This document shows positions 8,417 to 17,321 of a stretch of DNA of 49,674 nt, piece by piece. The stretch lies in assembly GCA_016933335.1 (NCBI GenBank), contig JAFGBD010000079.1:1-49674 (forward strand). The letters are read 5' to 3'. The position numbers were made by a program, and so were the translations under genes. The DNA comes from Bacteroidales bacterium. Its GTDB lineage: Bacteria > Bacteroidota > Bacteroidia > Bacteroidales > UBA10428. Within the stretch, counting starts at the first letter, position 1; each line of letters begins with the position of its first letter. The notes beneath the pieces are model-generated. The model made no database searches and was not told the DNA's origin. It saw only the letters and a list, made by a program, of their open reading frames with translations.

Positions 8417-9955
8417 ATGAATTCACAAGACACCTCAGCAAAAATCAGTACCTGTTTCCTAAAGCGGTATGGCTTTTTATTCTCTGTTATATGTAGTGCT
8501 TTTATCCTTTTTACCGGTTGTGAGAAGGATCATGCAGATGGCACGGACATAACAGTGCTTGAATCTGCATCAGAAGATATTATTGCCTCTAAGGGTGGAA
8601 CTATTTCGACTGAAAGTGGTGTGAAACTATATATACCACCTTCGGCACTATCCGGCGATACAACGATCACAATTGAAAAGCTCCTGGTATCAACGGATAA
8701 ACCCTGGGAATTCCTGGCCATTGTCCGTATTTCACCTTCCGGTCTGGATCTGCTATCAGAAGCCACCTTGACCATACCTGTAGAAGGAGATTTTGATTAC
8801 AAAGAAGAAGCTGAGCTGCTGAATTTTTATGGTGAGAATCCGGGATATTGCATACAAACCGGTGAATATGCACCAATTATTGAGGGATATTCTAAACATG
8901 CTTCGGCAAAAAGCGATCAGGGTAATAATAAAGTTCAGCTAAAAATAGGTACAACTGCAAATAAAGTGGTTACAAGAAATTGTCATGGCGGAACCATCAA
9001 AAACATCAATAATATGTTTATGAACCGTGGATGCACACAAACAAATCTTGTACAACAAATGAATACAGTAGATCCTTCACTTAAAATAACCGAAAAAACC
9101 CTCGAATTCGCTATTCCACCGCAGGTAAAAGCCGTTTTAAAGACTTATCATGAAAAAAAGTATTCCTTTAAAGCCGGTCAGGATGTGCCTTCTGATGTGA
9201 TTGATAAAATTGAAGAACATACAAAGAATGGTTATTCGGTCGTTATCGAATATGGCAAGTCATCAGGTGATGAATGCAAGCACACGTCCACTATTGTAAT
9301 AAAGAATGGTAAACCATTTATTCGCAATACATGCAAAGTTGGAAAAGACATACAGGAGGCATACGGCAATGAAATTATTTATGAACATGAGTTGAATGAT
9401 ATCAACAATTTTAGAAAGACGAATCCTGTTAATATGCTGGAGAAAGGTTTAGGCCTTCAGCCCGGAGATTTGGCAGATCCCGCAAAAAACAAAACCGGTC
9501 AGGTTGTCATTCCAATGGATGTCAGACCAGATAATAAACCATGGGAGTCTATTAATATTCATTTTGAAAAGGCTCCTTCAGGTTCATCTCCAAAATCCAC
9601 CGGAGATGCGGGAAACCCTTGTGAATATTGGGAAATCAGCAGGATGTGGTGTGCATGGTATGTTGAAAACATCTCTCTGCAACCTGTCAGGGTTACTACT
9701 CATGTAGATTTTGACAAGGATGAGTTATGTAAAAACTATCCCGGGGGCGGCATGGATCCTGACTTACTAATGGAAAAAGTAATGATGACCGGTATGCATG
9801 ACATAAAAGAAGAGGCAATTAGTGCAGCATGTGAGATGTTTGATACGGTTTACCGGCTTCCAGGATCATCTACTTTTATCTGGACAACCTATCTTGGCTG
9901 GATTGGCGATGTACGACATGATTGTGATGAGCTTGGCGGTTGCGGGGCAAAATGA
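8417..9955 (+). CDS. Lipoprotein with N-terminal ZU5-like domain
   Basis: A 512-residue putative lipoprotein. The N-terminus is long (basic stretch, then FLFSVICSAFILFTGC), with lipobox LFTGC placing the acylated Cys near residue 35. Residues about 55-120 look like a ZU5-type beta-sandwich (GGTISTESGVKLYIPPSAL, then TLTIPVEGD). That fold recurs in Bacteroidota surface lipoproteins. The remaining roughly 390 residues contain several Cys and a lysine-rich middle, and I do not recognise them. The start at 8417 is the first ATG and gives an unusually long n-region; no later Met lies before the hydrophobic core. It is transcribed divergently from the giant LamG protein across a 237-bp AT-rich gap. 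Function unknown; surface exposure inferred. Confidence 0.75.
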   Translation: MNSQDTSAKISTCFLKRYGFLFSVICSAFILFTGCEKDHADGTDITVLESASEDIIASKGGTISTESGVKLYIPPSALSGDTTITIEKLLVSTDKPWEFLAIVRISPSGLDLLSEATLTIPVEGDFDYKEEAELLNFYGENPGYCIQTGEYAPIIEGYSKHASAKSDQGNNKVQLKIGTTANKVVTRNCHGGTIKNINNMFMNRGCTQTNLVQQMNTVDPSLKITEKTLEFAIPPQVKAVLKTYHEKKYSFKAGQDVPSDVIDKIEEHTKNGYSVVIEYGKSSGDECKHTSTIVIKNGKPFIRNTCKVGKDIQEAYGNEIIYEHELNDINNFRKTNPVNMLEKGLGLQPGDLADPAKNKTGQVVIPMDVRPDNKPWESINIHFEKAPSGSSPKSTGDAGNPCEYWEISRMWCAWYVENISLQPVRVTTHVDFDKDELCKNYPGGGMDPDLLMEKVMMTGMHDIKEEAISAACEMFDTVYRLPGSSTFIWTTYLGWIGDVRHDCDELGGCGAK

Positions 9956-10002
9956 TGTGACCGGATTCCTCCCCTAAAGGGCCCTGATTATATTTTTTGC
10001 TA

Positions 10003-10010
10003 TAACTTTG
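10003..10010 (+). promoter_or_regulatory. Candidate Bacteroidota -7 element (TAACTTTG)
   Basis: TAACTTTG matches the Bacteroidota primary sigma -7 consensus TAnnTTTG and lies about 135 bp before the DUF4954 gene. No TTTG or TTG is found at the expected -33 distance, so the match could be chance in an AT-rich gap. Confidence 0.25.
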
Positions 10011-10145
10011 CAAAGGATATGAAAAATATTACTTTTGATTCCTTGATTAAGTTAGAGTAAACCCGTTCAATGAATTAGAAAATATTTCGGGAGTTTTACT
10101 TTATGTCAATAAATTAGAATCGTATTCGACTAAAATATCTTTTAC

Positions 10146-12350
10146 ATGCACGATGTCATAATTTTACCGCCGGAAAAAATAAGCAGGGATTTTATTCCTC
10201 CTGAATATATTCCCAAAGGAAAAGATGAATATTATCATCGTAATAATCAGACCACCCCGCCAAAAAAAGGCTGGCGAAATCTGCGATCAGACGAGGTTGA
10301 AAGACTGGTAAAGAATAACAATACATCTGACGACTGGGATCAGATACTGGTTACGGATGAGTTCGACACAAACCAGATTCAGAACACCAGGTTTTTCGGA
10401 CTTGTACGAATTGGACGGCTGCGGAATGTTATCATTCAGCATCATGATCTCAGGGTGCCGGCAGGAATCACCAACAGCCTGATCATTTCATGTGATATTG
10501 GTGATGATGTTGCAATTCATGATGTACATTATCTGGCTCACTATATTATTGGTAACTGCTGCATTCTCTTTGATATCCATGAAATGCATACCACCGATCA
10601 TTCAAAATTTGGCAACGGGATCATAAAAGAAGGTGAACCTGAAAGTGTACGGACATGGCTTGATCTGATGAATGAAACAGGCAGCCGTAAAGTCCTTCCT
10701 TTCGACGGTATGATAACAGCCGATGCATACTTATGGGCAAAGTACCGTGACGACAAGGCTTTACAACAAAAACTTGTCAGCATTACCCAGAACACATTCG
10801 ACAACCGTCGCGGTTTTTACGGCAGTACCGGAAACAATTGCGTAATCAAACACTCTTTGATCTTAAAAGATGTTAAGATTGGCTCGCATTGCTATATTAA
10901 AGGCGCCAATAAGCTGAAAAACCTTACCATCAATTCTTCAAAGGCAGAGCCGACGCAGATCGGTGAAGGGGTAGAGATAGTCAATGGCATCATTGGTTAT
11001 GGATGTCATATATTTTATGGTTGCAAGGCAGTAAAGTTTATTCTTGGCAACAATTCGAGTCTTAAATACGGTGCCAGGCTGATCAATTCCTTTTTAGGCG
11101 ATAACTCAACCATCTCCTGTTGTGAAGTACTGAATAATCTTATATTTCCGGCACACGAACAACACCATAACAACTCATTTCTTGTCGCAGCCGTTGTGAT
11201 GGGACAAAGCAATATGGCAGCAGGTGCTACAATCGGTTCAAACCATAACAGCCGGGCTAACGACAACGAAATTAAAGCCGGCAGGGGATTCTGGCCCGGC
11301 CTGTGCACAAGTGTCAAACATTCATGCCGCTTTGCCTCATTTGTTCTTCTTGTCAAATCAGATTATCCTGCTGAGCTTGATATACCGTTGCCATTCTCAC
11401 TTCTTAATAATAATATCTCAAAAAATCAGCTTGAAATCATGCCAGCGTACTGGTGGCTGTATAATATGTACGCACTGGCCCGTAACTCATGGAAATTTCA
11501 GCATCGCGACAATCGCGTGATGAAAACCCAAAACATTGAATTTGATCCTTTTGCACCGGATACTATCGAGGAGATCTACCATGCCCGGCATTTGCTGGAA
11601 ATATGGACCGCAAAAGCCGGTTTGCGGCAAAAAGGAGATACAATCAATAACACAAATGATGAAAAGCTCTTAAAACTGGGCCGCCAGCTTCTGACTGGTA
11701 AAGAAGACATTGTTAACGGACTGGAAGTGTTGGGTGAAAACATGGAAAACTCCAAAAGGAAACAGTTTATATTAAAAACATACAGGGGATACCATGCCTA
11801 TACTGATATCTTACATTTCTATGCCGTTAAGAATCTGATAAATTACCTGATTTCCCATCCAAAAGCAACATTCACATCTATGTGCAATGATTTAAAAGGT
11901 AAACGGGTAAAAGACTGGATTAATCTTGGCGGCCAGATAATGCAAGCGAAAGATCTGGATAAAATGCGCTCGGATATAACCTCGGGTAAACTCAGCTCCT
12001 GGGAAAAAATCCATAAAAGATATGATGAACTCTGGAAAAAGTACCCGGTTGATAAACAAAAACATGCTTTTGCAGTACTTTGTGATTTGTATGGTAAGGA
12101 AACCATCACGGGATCTGATTGGGAGTCTGCCCTGAACAAGGGACTGGAGATTCAGGAATATATACGCGATCAGGTTTATGTTTCACGCAAAAAGGATTTT
12201 GACAATCCTTACCGGCAATCAACGTTCAGGAATCTGGATGAAATGACAGCTGTTGTCGGAACCATTGATGACAACGGATTTATCATCCAGGTAAAAAAGG
12301 AAACTGAAGATTTTAAAATACTTTTAAAGGATATCAGGAAAAAGATCTGA
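10146..12350 (+). CDS. DUF4954 family protein with left-handed beta-helix
   Basis: A 734-residue cytoplasmic protein (no signal peptide) matching the DUF4954 family known from Bacteroidota and spirochaetes. The central part (about 85-370) carries hexapeptide-like repeats of the left-handed beta-helix seen in acyl- and nucleotidyl-transferases, for example IISCDIGDDVAIHDV, LKDVKIGSHCYIKGA and IGEGVEIVNGIIGYGCHI. It is followed by the family's conserved segments MGQSNMAAGATIGSNHNSR and AGRGFWPGLCTSVKHSCRF. The C-terminal third is mostly helical. Helix-plus-repeat architecture suggests a sugar or sugar-nucleotide-linked transferase, but no activity is established for the family as far as I know. 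It is followed after 63 bp by a SIS-domain gene on the same strand, which hints at a shared role in hexose-phosphate or amino-sugar handling. Confidence 0.85.
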   Translation: MHDVIILPPEKISRDFIPPEYIPKGKDEYYHRNNQTTPPKKGWRNLRSDEVERLVKNNNTSDDWDQILVTDEFDTNQIQNTRFFGLVRIGRLRNVIIQHHDLRVPAGITNSLIISCDIGDDVAIHDVHYLAHYIIGNCCILFDIHEMHTTDHSKFGNGIIKEGEPESVRTWLDLMNETGSRKVLPFDGMITADAYLWAKYRDDKALQQKLVSITQNTFDNRRGFYGSTGNNCVIKHSLILKDVKIGSHCYIKGANKLKNLTINSSKAEPTQIGEGVEIVNGIIGYGCHIFYGCKAVKFILGNNSSLKYGARLINSFLGDNSTISCCEVLNNLIFPAHEQHHNNSFLVAAVVMGQSNMAAGATIGSNHNSRANDNEIKAGRGFWPGLCTSVKHSCRFASFVLLVKSDYPAELDIPLPFSLLNNNISKNQLEIMPAYWWLYNMYALARNSWKFQHRDNRVMKTQNIEFDPFAPDTIEEIYHARHLLEIWTAKAGLRQKGDTINNTNDEKLLKLGRQLLTGKEDIVNGLEVLGENMENSKRKQFILKTYRGYHAYTDILHFYAVKNLINYLISHPKATFTSMCNDLKGKRVKDWINLGGQIMQAKDLDKMRSDITSGKLSSWEKIHKRYDELWKKYPVDKQKHAFAVLCDLYGKETITGSDWESALNKGLEIQEYIRDQVYVSRKKDFDNPYRQSTFRNLDEMTAVVGTIDDNGFIIQVKKETEDFKILLKDIRKKI

Positions 12351-12413
12351 TTTTTCTGGTATCTTAAAATAATTATTTACAAACAATATCATTTAAGTGA
12401 AAGGAGAGAATAC

Positions 12414-13430
12414 ATGAATTTAACAGATCCAAAATATTCAAAGTATGCTTTGGTTCAGGAAATGATGCAGACAACCGGAGCGGTGAAAAAATTTGATCCG
12501 GACAAGACAAAAAAAGCAGCCGAAGAAATAAAAGCTGTTGGCAAACTCTTTCTTACAGGAGAGGGTTCAAGCCGTATCTTTCCTGCCAAGAATGCCATTC
12601 GCAAAGCATTAACCTGGGGTATTGATATTGCCATATCTACTGATGGCTCACGCCAGGCTGCACAATATGATCTGTCCAGATTTGCAGTTTTCTGCGCTTC
12701 AAATTCAGGGCGCACCAAAGAGGTCGTTTTACTGGCCAAAAAGCTCGGTTCAGCAGGAAACAAACACAGGTATGGATTGACTGCAAATAACGATACTCTT
12801 CTGGAAAAGGAATGCACCCGGACATTTGTTTTGAACTGTGGATGGGAACAGGCCGTGGCAGCTACAAAAAGCGTTATTGAACAAACCCTGTTTTATGAAT
12901 CTGTTCTCTGGAATATTATGGGGGTGGATAAAAAAAGCGAATGCTCGAAATTACCCGGCTTAATTGAGAAAGCTCTGACCCAGTCTATTGACAAGGAAAT
13001 TGTTGAACTGGCAACCAAAGCGACCACCATTTATTTTGCAGGCTATAATGACGGTGTGGCTGAAGAATTAACTCTTAAGACCAACGAGATCACACGGAGA
13101 AAATCAGATTTCCTTGAGGGCACCTATGCAGTACATGGTATAGAAGAAGTAATGGATAAAAACGATGTTGTGTTTGTGGTTGATCCCATTGAAGAGGAGA
13201 TTGAAAAGTTTCAGGAAGTCCTGGTAAAAGGTGTCGGACTGAATGTTATTGCCATTGCTGACAGAGATACTCCTTTTAAAACCATCCGTGTGCCTTCAGC
13301 CGGGGAAATGAATCCCTATGTTTTCTTAAGCGCCGGCTGGAACCTGCTGGTTGAAATCGGTCTGTCAACCGGTATCGATCTTGATAAGCCCGAACGTGCC
13401 CGTAAAGTCGGGAATGAACTGATAGAATAG
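12414..13430 (+). CDS. SIS-domain sugar-phosphate isomerase/deaminase-like protein
   Basis: A 338-residue soluble protein with two SIS (sugar isomerase) halves, as in the isomerase module of GlmS and in deglycases such as FrlB. The first half has FLTGEGSSRIFPAKNA, the phosphate-binding Ser-rich turn ASNSGRTKEVV, then TANNDTLLEKEC and EQAVAATKSV. The second half (about 190-330) has IYFAGYNDGVAEEL, LEGTYAVHGIEEVM and a C-terminal closing helix. Binding of a phosphorylated (amino)sugar is a family property; the exact substrate is unknown. An unusually good Shine-Dalgarno (AAAGGAGAG, about 7 bp before the ATG at 12414) supports the start. Its position right behind the DUF4954 gene suggests an operon. 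Confidence 0.85.
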   Translation: MNLTDPKYSKYALVQEMMQTTGAVKKFDPDKTKKAAEEIKAVGKLFLTGEGSSRIFPAKNAIRKALTWGIDIAISTDGSRQAAQYDLSRFAVFCASNSGRTKEVVLLAKKLGSAGNKHRYGLTANNDTLLEKECTRTFVLNCGWEQAVAATKSVIEQTLFYESVLWNIMGVDKKSECSKLPGLIEKALTQSIDKEIVELATKATTIYFAGYNDGVAEELTLKTNEITRRKSDFLEGTYAVHGIEEVMDKNDVVFVVDPIEEEIEKFQEVLVKGVGLNVIAIADRDTPFKTIRVPSAGEMNPYVFLSAGWNLLVEIGLSTGIDLDKPERARKVGNELIE

Positions 13431-13568
13431 CAACATTATCCTTTTTCCCGGAAATTCCATAAACAGGAAATTACCCTGTTAATCATGTCTTTGGTTTGAA
13501 CTTCGGAAAATAAATGATAAATTTAATTTACCAAAAATCAATTTTCTTTTAACCAAAAAATAAAAAGT

Positions 13569-13937
13569 ATGAAACTCAAAAAATTAATGCCCCTGTTGAT
13601 CCTGGCCATGATGGTATCTTTAGTCAGCTGCAAAAAGAGTCCTGAAAAACTGATTGCTAGAACCTGGAAGGTGACCAATGTCGTATCAAAAGGAACATAC
13701 AACGACAGTATTTTTCAGGCACTCAAAGCTGATTTGATGAAAGTGGAAATGACATTCAAAGACAACAAGTATACTATGACATCAGACGGTAATGTCATTG
13801 AAACCGGAACCTATACCTGCGAAAACGATAAACTTGTGGTTCAAACCGAAGGGGGTATGAACATGGATGCAATCGTTACCAAGGAAAATCTGACGCTTGA
13901 TACACCCGATTTTATGACCACACTTATACCTCAATAG
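13569..13937 (+). CDS. Small lipocalin-like lipoprotein
   Basis: A 122-residue lipoprotein. The signal sequence ends with lipobox SLVSC (Cys21) followed by two Lys. The mature part reads as an eight-strand lipocalin-like barrel: LIARTWKVTNV at the N-terminus (the usual GxW-like entry strand), KVEMTFKDNKYTMTSDG, ETGTYTCENDKLVV, and a final strand. Many Bacteroidota encode such short lipocalin-like lipoproteins of unknown ligand. It lies 138 bp after the SIS gene and 25 bp before the BON-SH3 gene, so it could share a transcript with the latter. Confidence 0.75.
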   Translation: MKLKKLMPLLILAMMVSLVSCKKSPEKLIARTWKVTNVVSKGTYNDSIFQALKADLMKVEMTFKDNKYTMTSDGNVIETGTYTCENDKLVVQTEGGMNMDAIVTKENLTLDTPDFMTTLIPQ

Positions 13938-13962
13938 ATATAAACCATCTAAACTAAATACA

Positions 13963-14412
13963 ATGGGTTTATTCGATAAATTATCCAAAGCCATTACAAC
14001 TCCCCAGGAAAAGGCAAATTATGTTTCTCTTCTCTCATCAGCCGGTATTAACATTCCAAACCTGGGTGTGTCAATGGAGAAAGGAGTACTCACAGTTACC
14101 GGAACGGTCCCTGACGGACCTACTGCCGAAGCTGCTGTTGCAGCACTAAAAAAAGCTCCCGGAGTAACTGAAGTAAAAAACTACCTTGAAGTGGAGGATC
14201 TGACTTCCAAACATATCATGATGAAAGTAGTCACCAAAAGTTCCAACCTGAATATCCGGAAAGGACCTGGCACTGAGTTCCCTATCGTAGGAAAAGCTGC
14301 TCACCATTCGCAGGTGCAGTTAATTAAGAAGATGTATAACGGATGGTATTACATTAAATCAGCCGACGGGACCGAAGGATTCTGCTCTACTGATTACCTC
14401 GCACAGGTATAG
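13963..14412 (+). CDS. BON domain plus bacterial SH3 domain protein
   Basis: A 149-residue protein with two small modules. Residues about 20-75 form a BON domain (GVLTVTGTVPDGPTAEAAVA, then VTEVKNYLEVED), which is associated with membrane or periplasmic stress proteins. Residues about 85-149 form an SH3_3 domain (SSNLNIRKGPGTEFPIVGKA, GWYYIKSADGTEGFCSTDYL), usually a cell-wall or protein-binding module. The layout resembles the LysM/BON protein YgaU with SH3 in place of LysM. No signal peptide is visible, so location is uncertain. A rho-independent terminator lies 19 bp after the stop codon. Confidence 0.82.
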   Translation: MGLFDKLSKAITTPQEKANYVSLLSSAGINIPNLGVSMEKGVLTVTGTVPDGPTAEAAVAALKKAPGVTEVKNYLEVEDLTSKHIMMKVVTKSSNLNIRKGPGTEFPIVGKAAHHSQVQLIKKMYNGWYYIKSADGTEGFCSTDYLAQV

Positions 14413-14430
14413 ATGTTGTACAGATCATAT

Positions 14431-14460
14431 AGGCCGGGATTTCATACCCGGCTTTTTTTC
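14431..14460 (+). terminator. Rho-independent terminator
   Basis: GCCGGG (14433-14438) and CCCGGC (14447-14452) form a perfect 6-bp GC stem around an 8-nt loop, followed at once by seven T residues. It sits just after the BON-SH3 gene and ends two bases from the stop of the convergent DUF2254 gene. The T-run orientation makes it act on the plus strand. Confidence 0.88.
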
Positions 14461-14462
14461 TA

Positions 14463-15563
14463 TCATGCTGCATCCATCATTCCTGAAAAAGTCAGTGGTT
14501 TTATAACCACAACCCTGAGGACTTGTTGTTCATCATACCGAAAGGCAGATGGAAAATTTACATGGGTAAGATAACACATTGTTGCTGTGAGTTTATCAAT
14601 ACAGGTCATAGCAGTATATGGATCGTTAATCCCGGGCGATAATGCTCTTGCAGCTATTTCCACCATCTGGTGCATTGCAAATTCGGCATCCTGGGTGGGT
14701 GTTCTTTTATTTCCCAGGATGAATGAGTTTCTGATCTGTTGTTTAATTTCATCTTCATATTGCTGATTTGAATATATCTGAACCAGCTCGATATTTTCCG
14801 GCAGGAAAAAACCCGGCCTGCTGTCAATCAAGAGCAATACATCATTTGTAACGGCTATCTTCAATAAGCTTTCATTATCTATAGCCTGAAGATATCCTTC
14901 CTGATTGTTTAATACAGTGTCATGATAAGTAAATTTATCTTTCAGTTCATCTGGTTGGATTTTCGTCCCTTCATCATATTCTTCACCAAGTTCGTCCGGA
15001 AACAGTTTAATGATACCCCATTTAAGGTTATCAGCTGCTACAGATATAACCTGGTCAGCCTGTATGCTGACAAATATATGGTGAATAAATACAACCAGAA
15101 GAAATATATTTGCAATGGCGAGGATAATTGCAAACAAGACTGAGATTTCGGGTACAAATGCCTGTAAACCGTTCGTATTTATTGTCCGCAAAATCAGCAG
15201 GCAATAAATAAATGTTGCAATATAACTTCCCAGTACTATCTGGTTTAGCTTGTCATGCATAAAATTGCGCAGCAACCTGGGACCGAATTGTGATGATGCC
15301 AGGGTTAGCGCAACCAGCGTAATTGAAAAAACCGTACCGGCTACTCCAATCATGGCTCCGGCAGTGATTGATAATATACTTCTGGCAGAATCGGCATCCC
15401 CGATAAGAAAGAAACTGAAGAAGCCCGCAGGCTGATTAACCATTAAAGTATCCAGACAGGTAAGACCAACCGCCATAACAATGGCGGCAATGACCATTAC
15501 CAGCGGGATAAACCAAAAACTGCCTGCCAGCAATTCCCTGATGTATTGAAAATCTGAACGCAA
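14463..15563 (-). CDS. DUF2254 membrane protein, C-terminally short
   Basis: A 366-residue predicted inner-membrane protein of the DUF2254 family. Four hydrophobic helices occupy the first 165 residues (FWFIPLVMVIAAIVM; ILSITAGAMIGVAGTVFSITLVALTLASSQFGPRLLRNF in two pieces; IVLGSYIATFIYCLLIL; VLFAIILAIANIFLLVVF). A soluble region follows, with the family motif ALSPGINDPYTAMTCID at about 310-326. Relatives, as I recall them, run 40-60 residues past the final LTFSGMMDAA; here a TGA follows immediately, so the end looks lost. The best start is TTG at 15563, three bases after the stop of the patatin remnant; the next ATG would remove part of helix 1. Possible pseudogene. Function of the family is unknown. 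Confidence 0.72.
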   Translation of the reverse strand: MRSDFQYIRELLAGSFWFIPLVMVIAAIVMAVGLTCLDTLMVNQPAGFFSFFLIGDADSARSILSITAGAMIGVAGTVFSITLVALTLASSQFGPRLLRNFMHDKLNQIVLGSYIATFIYCLLILRTINTNGLQAFVPEISVLFAIILAIANIFLLVVFIHHIFVSIQADQVISVAADNLKWGIIKLFPDELGEEYDEGTKIQPDELKDKFTYHDTVLNNQEGYLQAIDNESLLKIAVTNDVLLLIDSRPGFFLPENIELVQIYSNQQYEDEIKQQIRNSFILGNKRTPTQDAEFAMHQMVEIAARALSPGINDPYTAMTCIDKLTATMCYLTHVNFPSAFRYDEQQVLRVVVIKPLTFSGMMDAA

Positions 15564-15566
15564 AGA

Positions 15567-15890
15567 TTAATTAATGGCTGTTCGTGCTATCTCAATGCCC
15601 GATGGATAATTAATATCCCCGGCATCGGCTACCGGACCTCTTTTTAAAACTACTTTGTTGCCATTGGAGGCATCTGTGGCAATGATTGCCATTGGAATAT
15701 CCGAGTCTTCGATTTTTTTCTTTCCAATATGACTAATGATTAGTTTTCCCAGCTTCTCATTTGAAAGCAATCCGAATCGTGAAAGAGAAATAGCTGAAAT
15801 ATCCAGCTCATTAACAGCTTTTAATACACCAATATGTGCGGCACCCAATACAGCACCCCCACCAAGGGCCAATCCAATTTTTTTCTTCAT
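15567..15890 (-). pseudogene. Patatin-like phospholipase remnant lacking both catalytic residues
   Basis: A 107-residue reading frame that keeps the patatin oxyanion-hole start ([20 protein letters not shown]) and the middle motif around [24 protein letters not shown] and LKRGPVADA. Two family essentials are gone: the nucleophile elbow GxSxG should follow ELDI but the sequence jumps to SAISLSRFG, and the DGG/DGA aspartate region after PVADA is replaced by a short tail, [17 protein letters not shown]. Intact relatives are about 250-320 residues. I infer two in-frame internal deletions in a once normal gene. The frame is open, so a small protein may still be made, but lipase activity is not possible. 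Confidence 0.8.
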
Positions 15891-16151
15891 GAGATAACTT
15901 CACATTGAACCAACAATCCAGGATCTTTATTATTCTGTAATTATTAAATATATACAAATTCTGATTAAGATTTGCAGAAATATTCCCTCGAATTCCGAAG
16001 TTTTTCTTTCAAAGAATAAAAAATATCAGCCATTGACGGATCGAAACAACTGAAAATTCGAAAAGACATCACAGAGCATCTAACTTTAAAGAAGGAGACA
16101 TTCAGTCATTTTCAGTTTCAGTTTCAGTACAGGAATGAGAATGACATACCA

Positions 16152-16531
16152 TTAACAGCAAATGATTGCCGGCATTTGAATGGTTTGAACCATCGTGGTC
16201 TTTGAGCCATTTGTGCATTTTTCGATGGCATGCAGGGTTTTGTTCCAGCCTCCTATGTTAAGCCAGTAAAAGTTCTGACCGTCTTTATATCCCAACGGTA
16301 TGAAAAAACCTTCCGGTCCCCCTTTCTTCCTTGCCTTCAGCGTAAGCGTATAAACCGTTGTATCTGCCGGGGCTTTATATATGCTCAGCGCCGGAGTATG
16401 GCCTTAAGACTGGAAATAAGTGCCGCCCGATGCATTAAATGACCCTGTTACAACCTGCCATGATGAGGCACCTGAATCGAAGTCCTTATCAACCTGTACG
16501 TCATTTCCGCAAACTGGCATGAGATACAAAC
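16152..16531 (-). pseudogene. Fragment of carbohydrate-active enzyme beta-sandwich domain with in-frame stop
   Basis: Leftward translation from about 16531 gives DVQVDKDFDSGASSWQVV, then an in-frame TAA (16404-16406), then in the same frame DTTVYTLTLKARKKGGPEGF, GYKDGQNFYWLNIGGW and LHAIEKCTNGSKTT, ending at TAA 16152-16154. The run TLTLKARKxGGxEGF...NFYWxNIGGW...HAIEK is characteristic of a LamG/CBM-like domain I know from GH51-type arabinofuranosidases and related Bacteroidota enzymes. Nothing of a catalytic domain remains. The rest of the 15891-16640 gap shows only AT-rich sequence and a TTTCAG triplet repeat near 16108-16130. Confidence 0.7.
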
Positions 16532-16640
16532 AAAAAGAACAGGCAGAGTTATCGCACCCGGGTCTTCGCTGAAAAGAAAAAATTCAAAAAAGCCAAGACC
16601 AAAAGTCTGGTGATAAACCCGGCAAATGCCGTTATTTGTT

Positions 16641-17321
16641 TCAATTGAAATAGTAATTAAGTCCGATTGAATTGATTAACAAAAAGTTACTGAATTTTGT
16701 GATCTCATAACGTTCACTGCCTTTCGCCCTGATGTCTGTCCCGATATATAATTCGGGAAGTATCTTAAGATCAAGTGTAAGTCTGTCAGTCAGATATAAC
16801 TGAGAGCCAAATCCCAGGCCAAAAATTACTCCGCCGTAATTAGCCGAAAGTATTTCAGATTGCTGGTATAAAGGATATGATATTTTTTCAAAATGATTGA
16901 ATGCAATGGACAAATCGAAATCCAGATACGGTATGAACCTCTTTACATCAGGTGTATTAAAATGCCTTTTATAACTCAGATACCTGACAAAATGATTGGT
17001 ACTTTTACCTGAAAATCCATCTTCCATACTGGTATATTCCATAAAGGATATATGATAGGCAAAATCCACGGCTCCTTTGCCCATCTTAAATCCAAAAAGG
17101 AATCCATATCCAAAATTCGGCTTAAGTTTAGGTACCAGAATTGTCTCATCATCAGTAGTAAAGAACGATGCACCATCGTAACTTCCTGCCAGGATAATAT
17201 AATCAACCGCCAATCCTGTATATGGCTGGATCCTGATCTCCTGGGCACCTGCAGCCAGAGAGAAGCACAACAATCCGCTTAGGATCAAATGGTGAATAAG
17301 TTTCATATTCATAGGTTTCAA
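16641..17321 (-). CDS. Outer-membrane beta-barrel protein (porin-like family)
   Basis: A 226-residue protein with a signal peptide (first Met or Met5 as start; hydrophobic stretch LILSGLLCFSLAAGAQ). It is made of alternating hydrophobic strands ending in aromatic residues (IRIQPYTGLAVDYIILAGSY, FGYGFLFGFKMGKGAVDFAY, YGGVIFGLGFGSQLYLTDRL) and terminates with IGLNYYFN. A C-terminal aromatic is typical of outer-membrane barrels inserted by BamA. The size fits an 8- to 10-stranded barrel. No specific function can be named. It stands alone, divergent from the TonB receptor operon across 416 bp. Confidence 0.78.
   Translation of the reverse strand: MKPMNMKLIHHLILSGLLCFSLAAGAQEIRIQPYTGLAVDYIILAGSYDGASFFTTDDETILVPKLKPNFGYGFLFGFKMGKGAVDFAYHISFMEYTSMEDGFSGKSTNHFVRYLSYKRHFNTPDVKRFIPYLDFDLSIAFNHFEKISYPLYQQSEILSANYGGVIFGLGFGSQLYLTDRLTLDLKILPELYIGTDIRAKGSERYEITKFSNFLLINSIGLNYYFN

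Noticed and set aside
16230..16442. Plus-strand ORF of 70 codons
   Set aside because: It lies antisense to the carbohydrate-enzyme remnant, whose minus-strand translation clearly matches a known domain.
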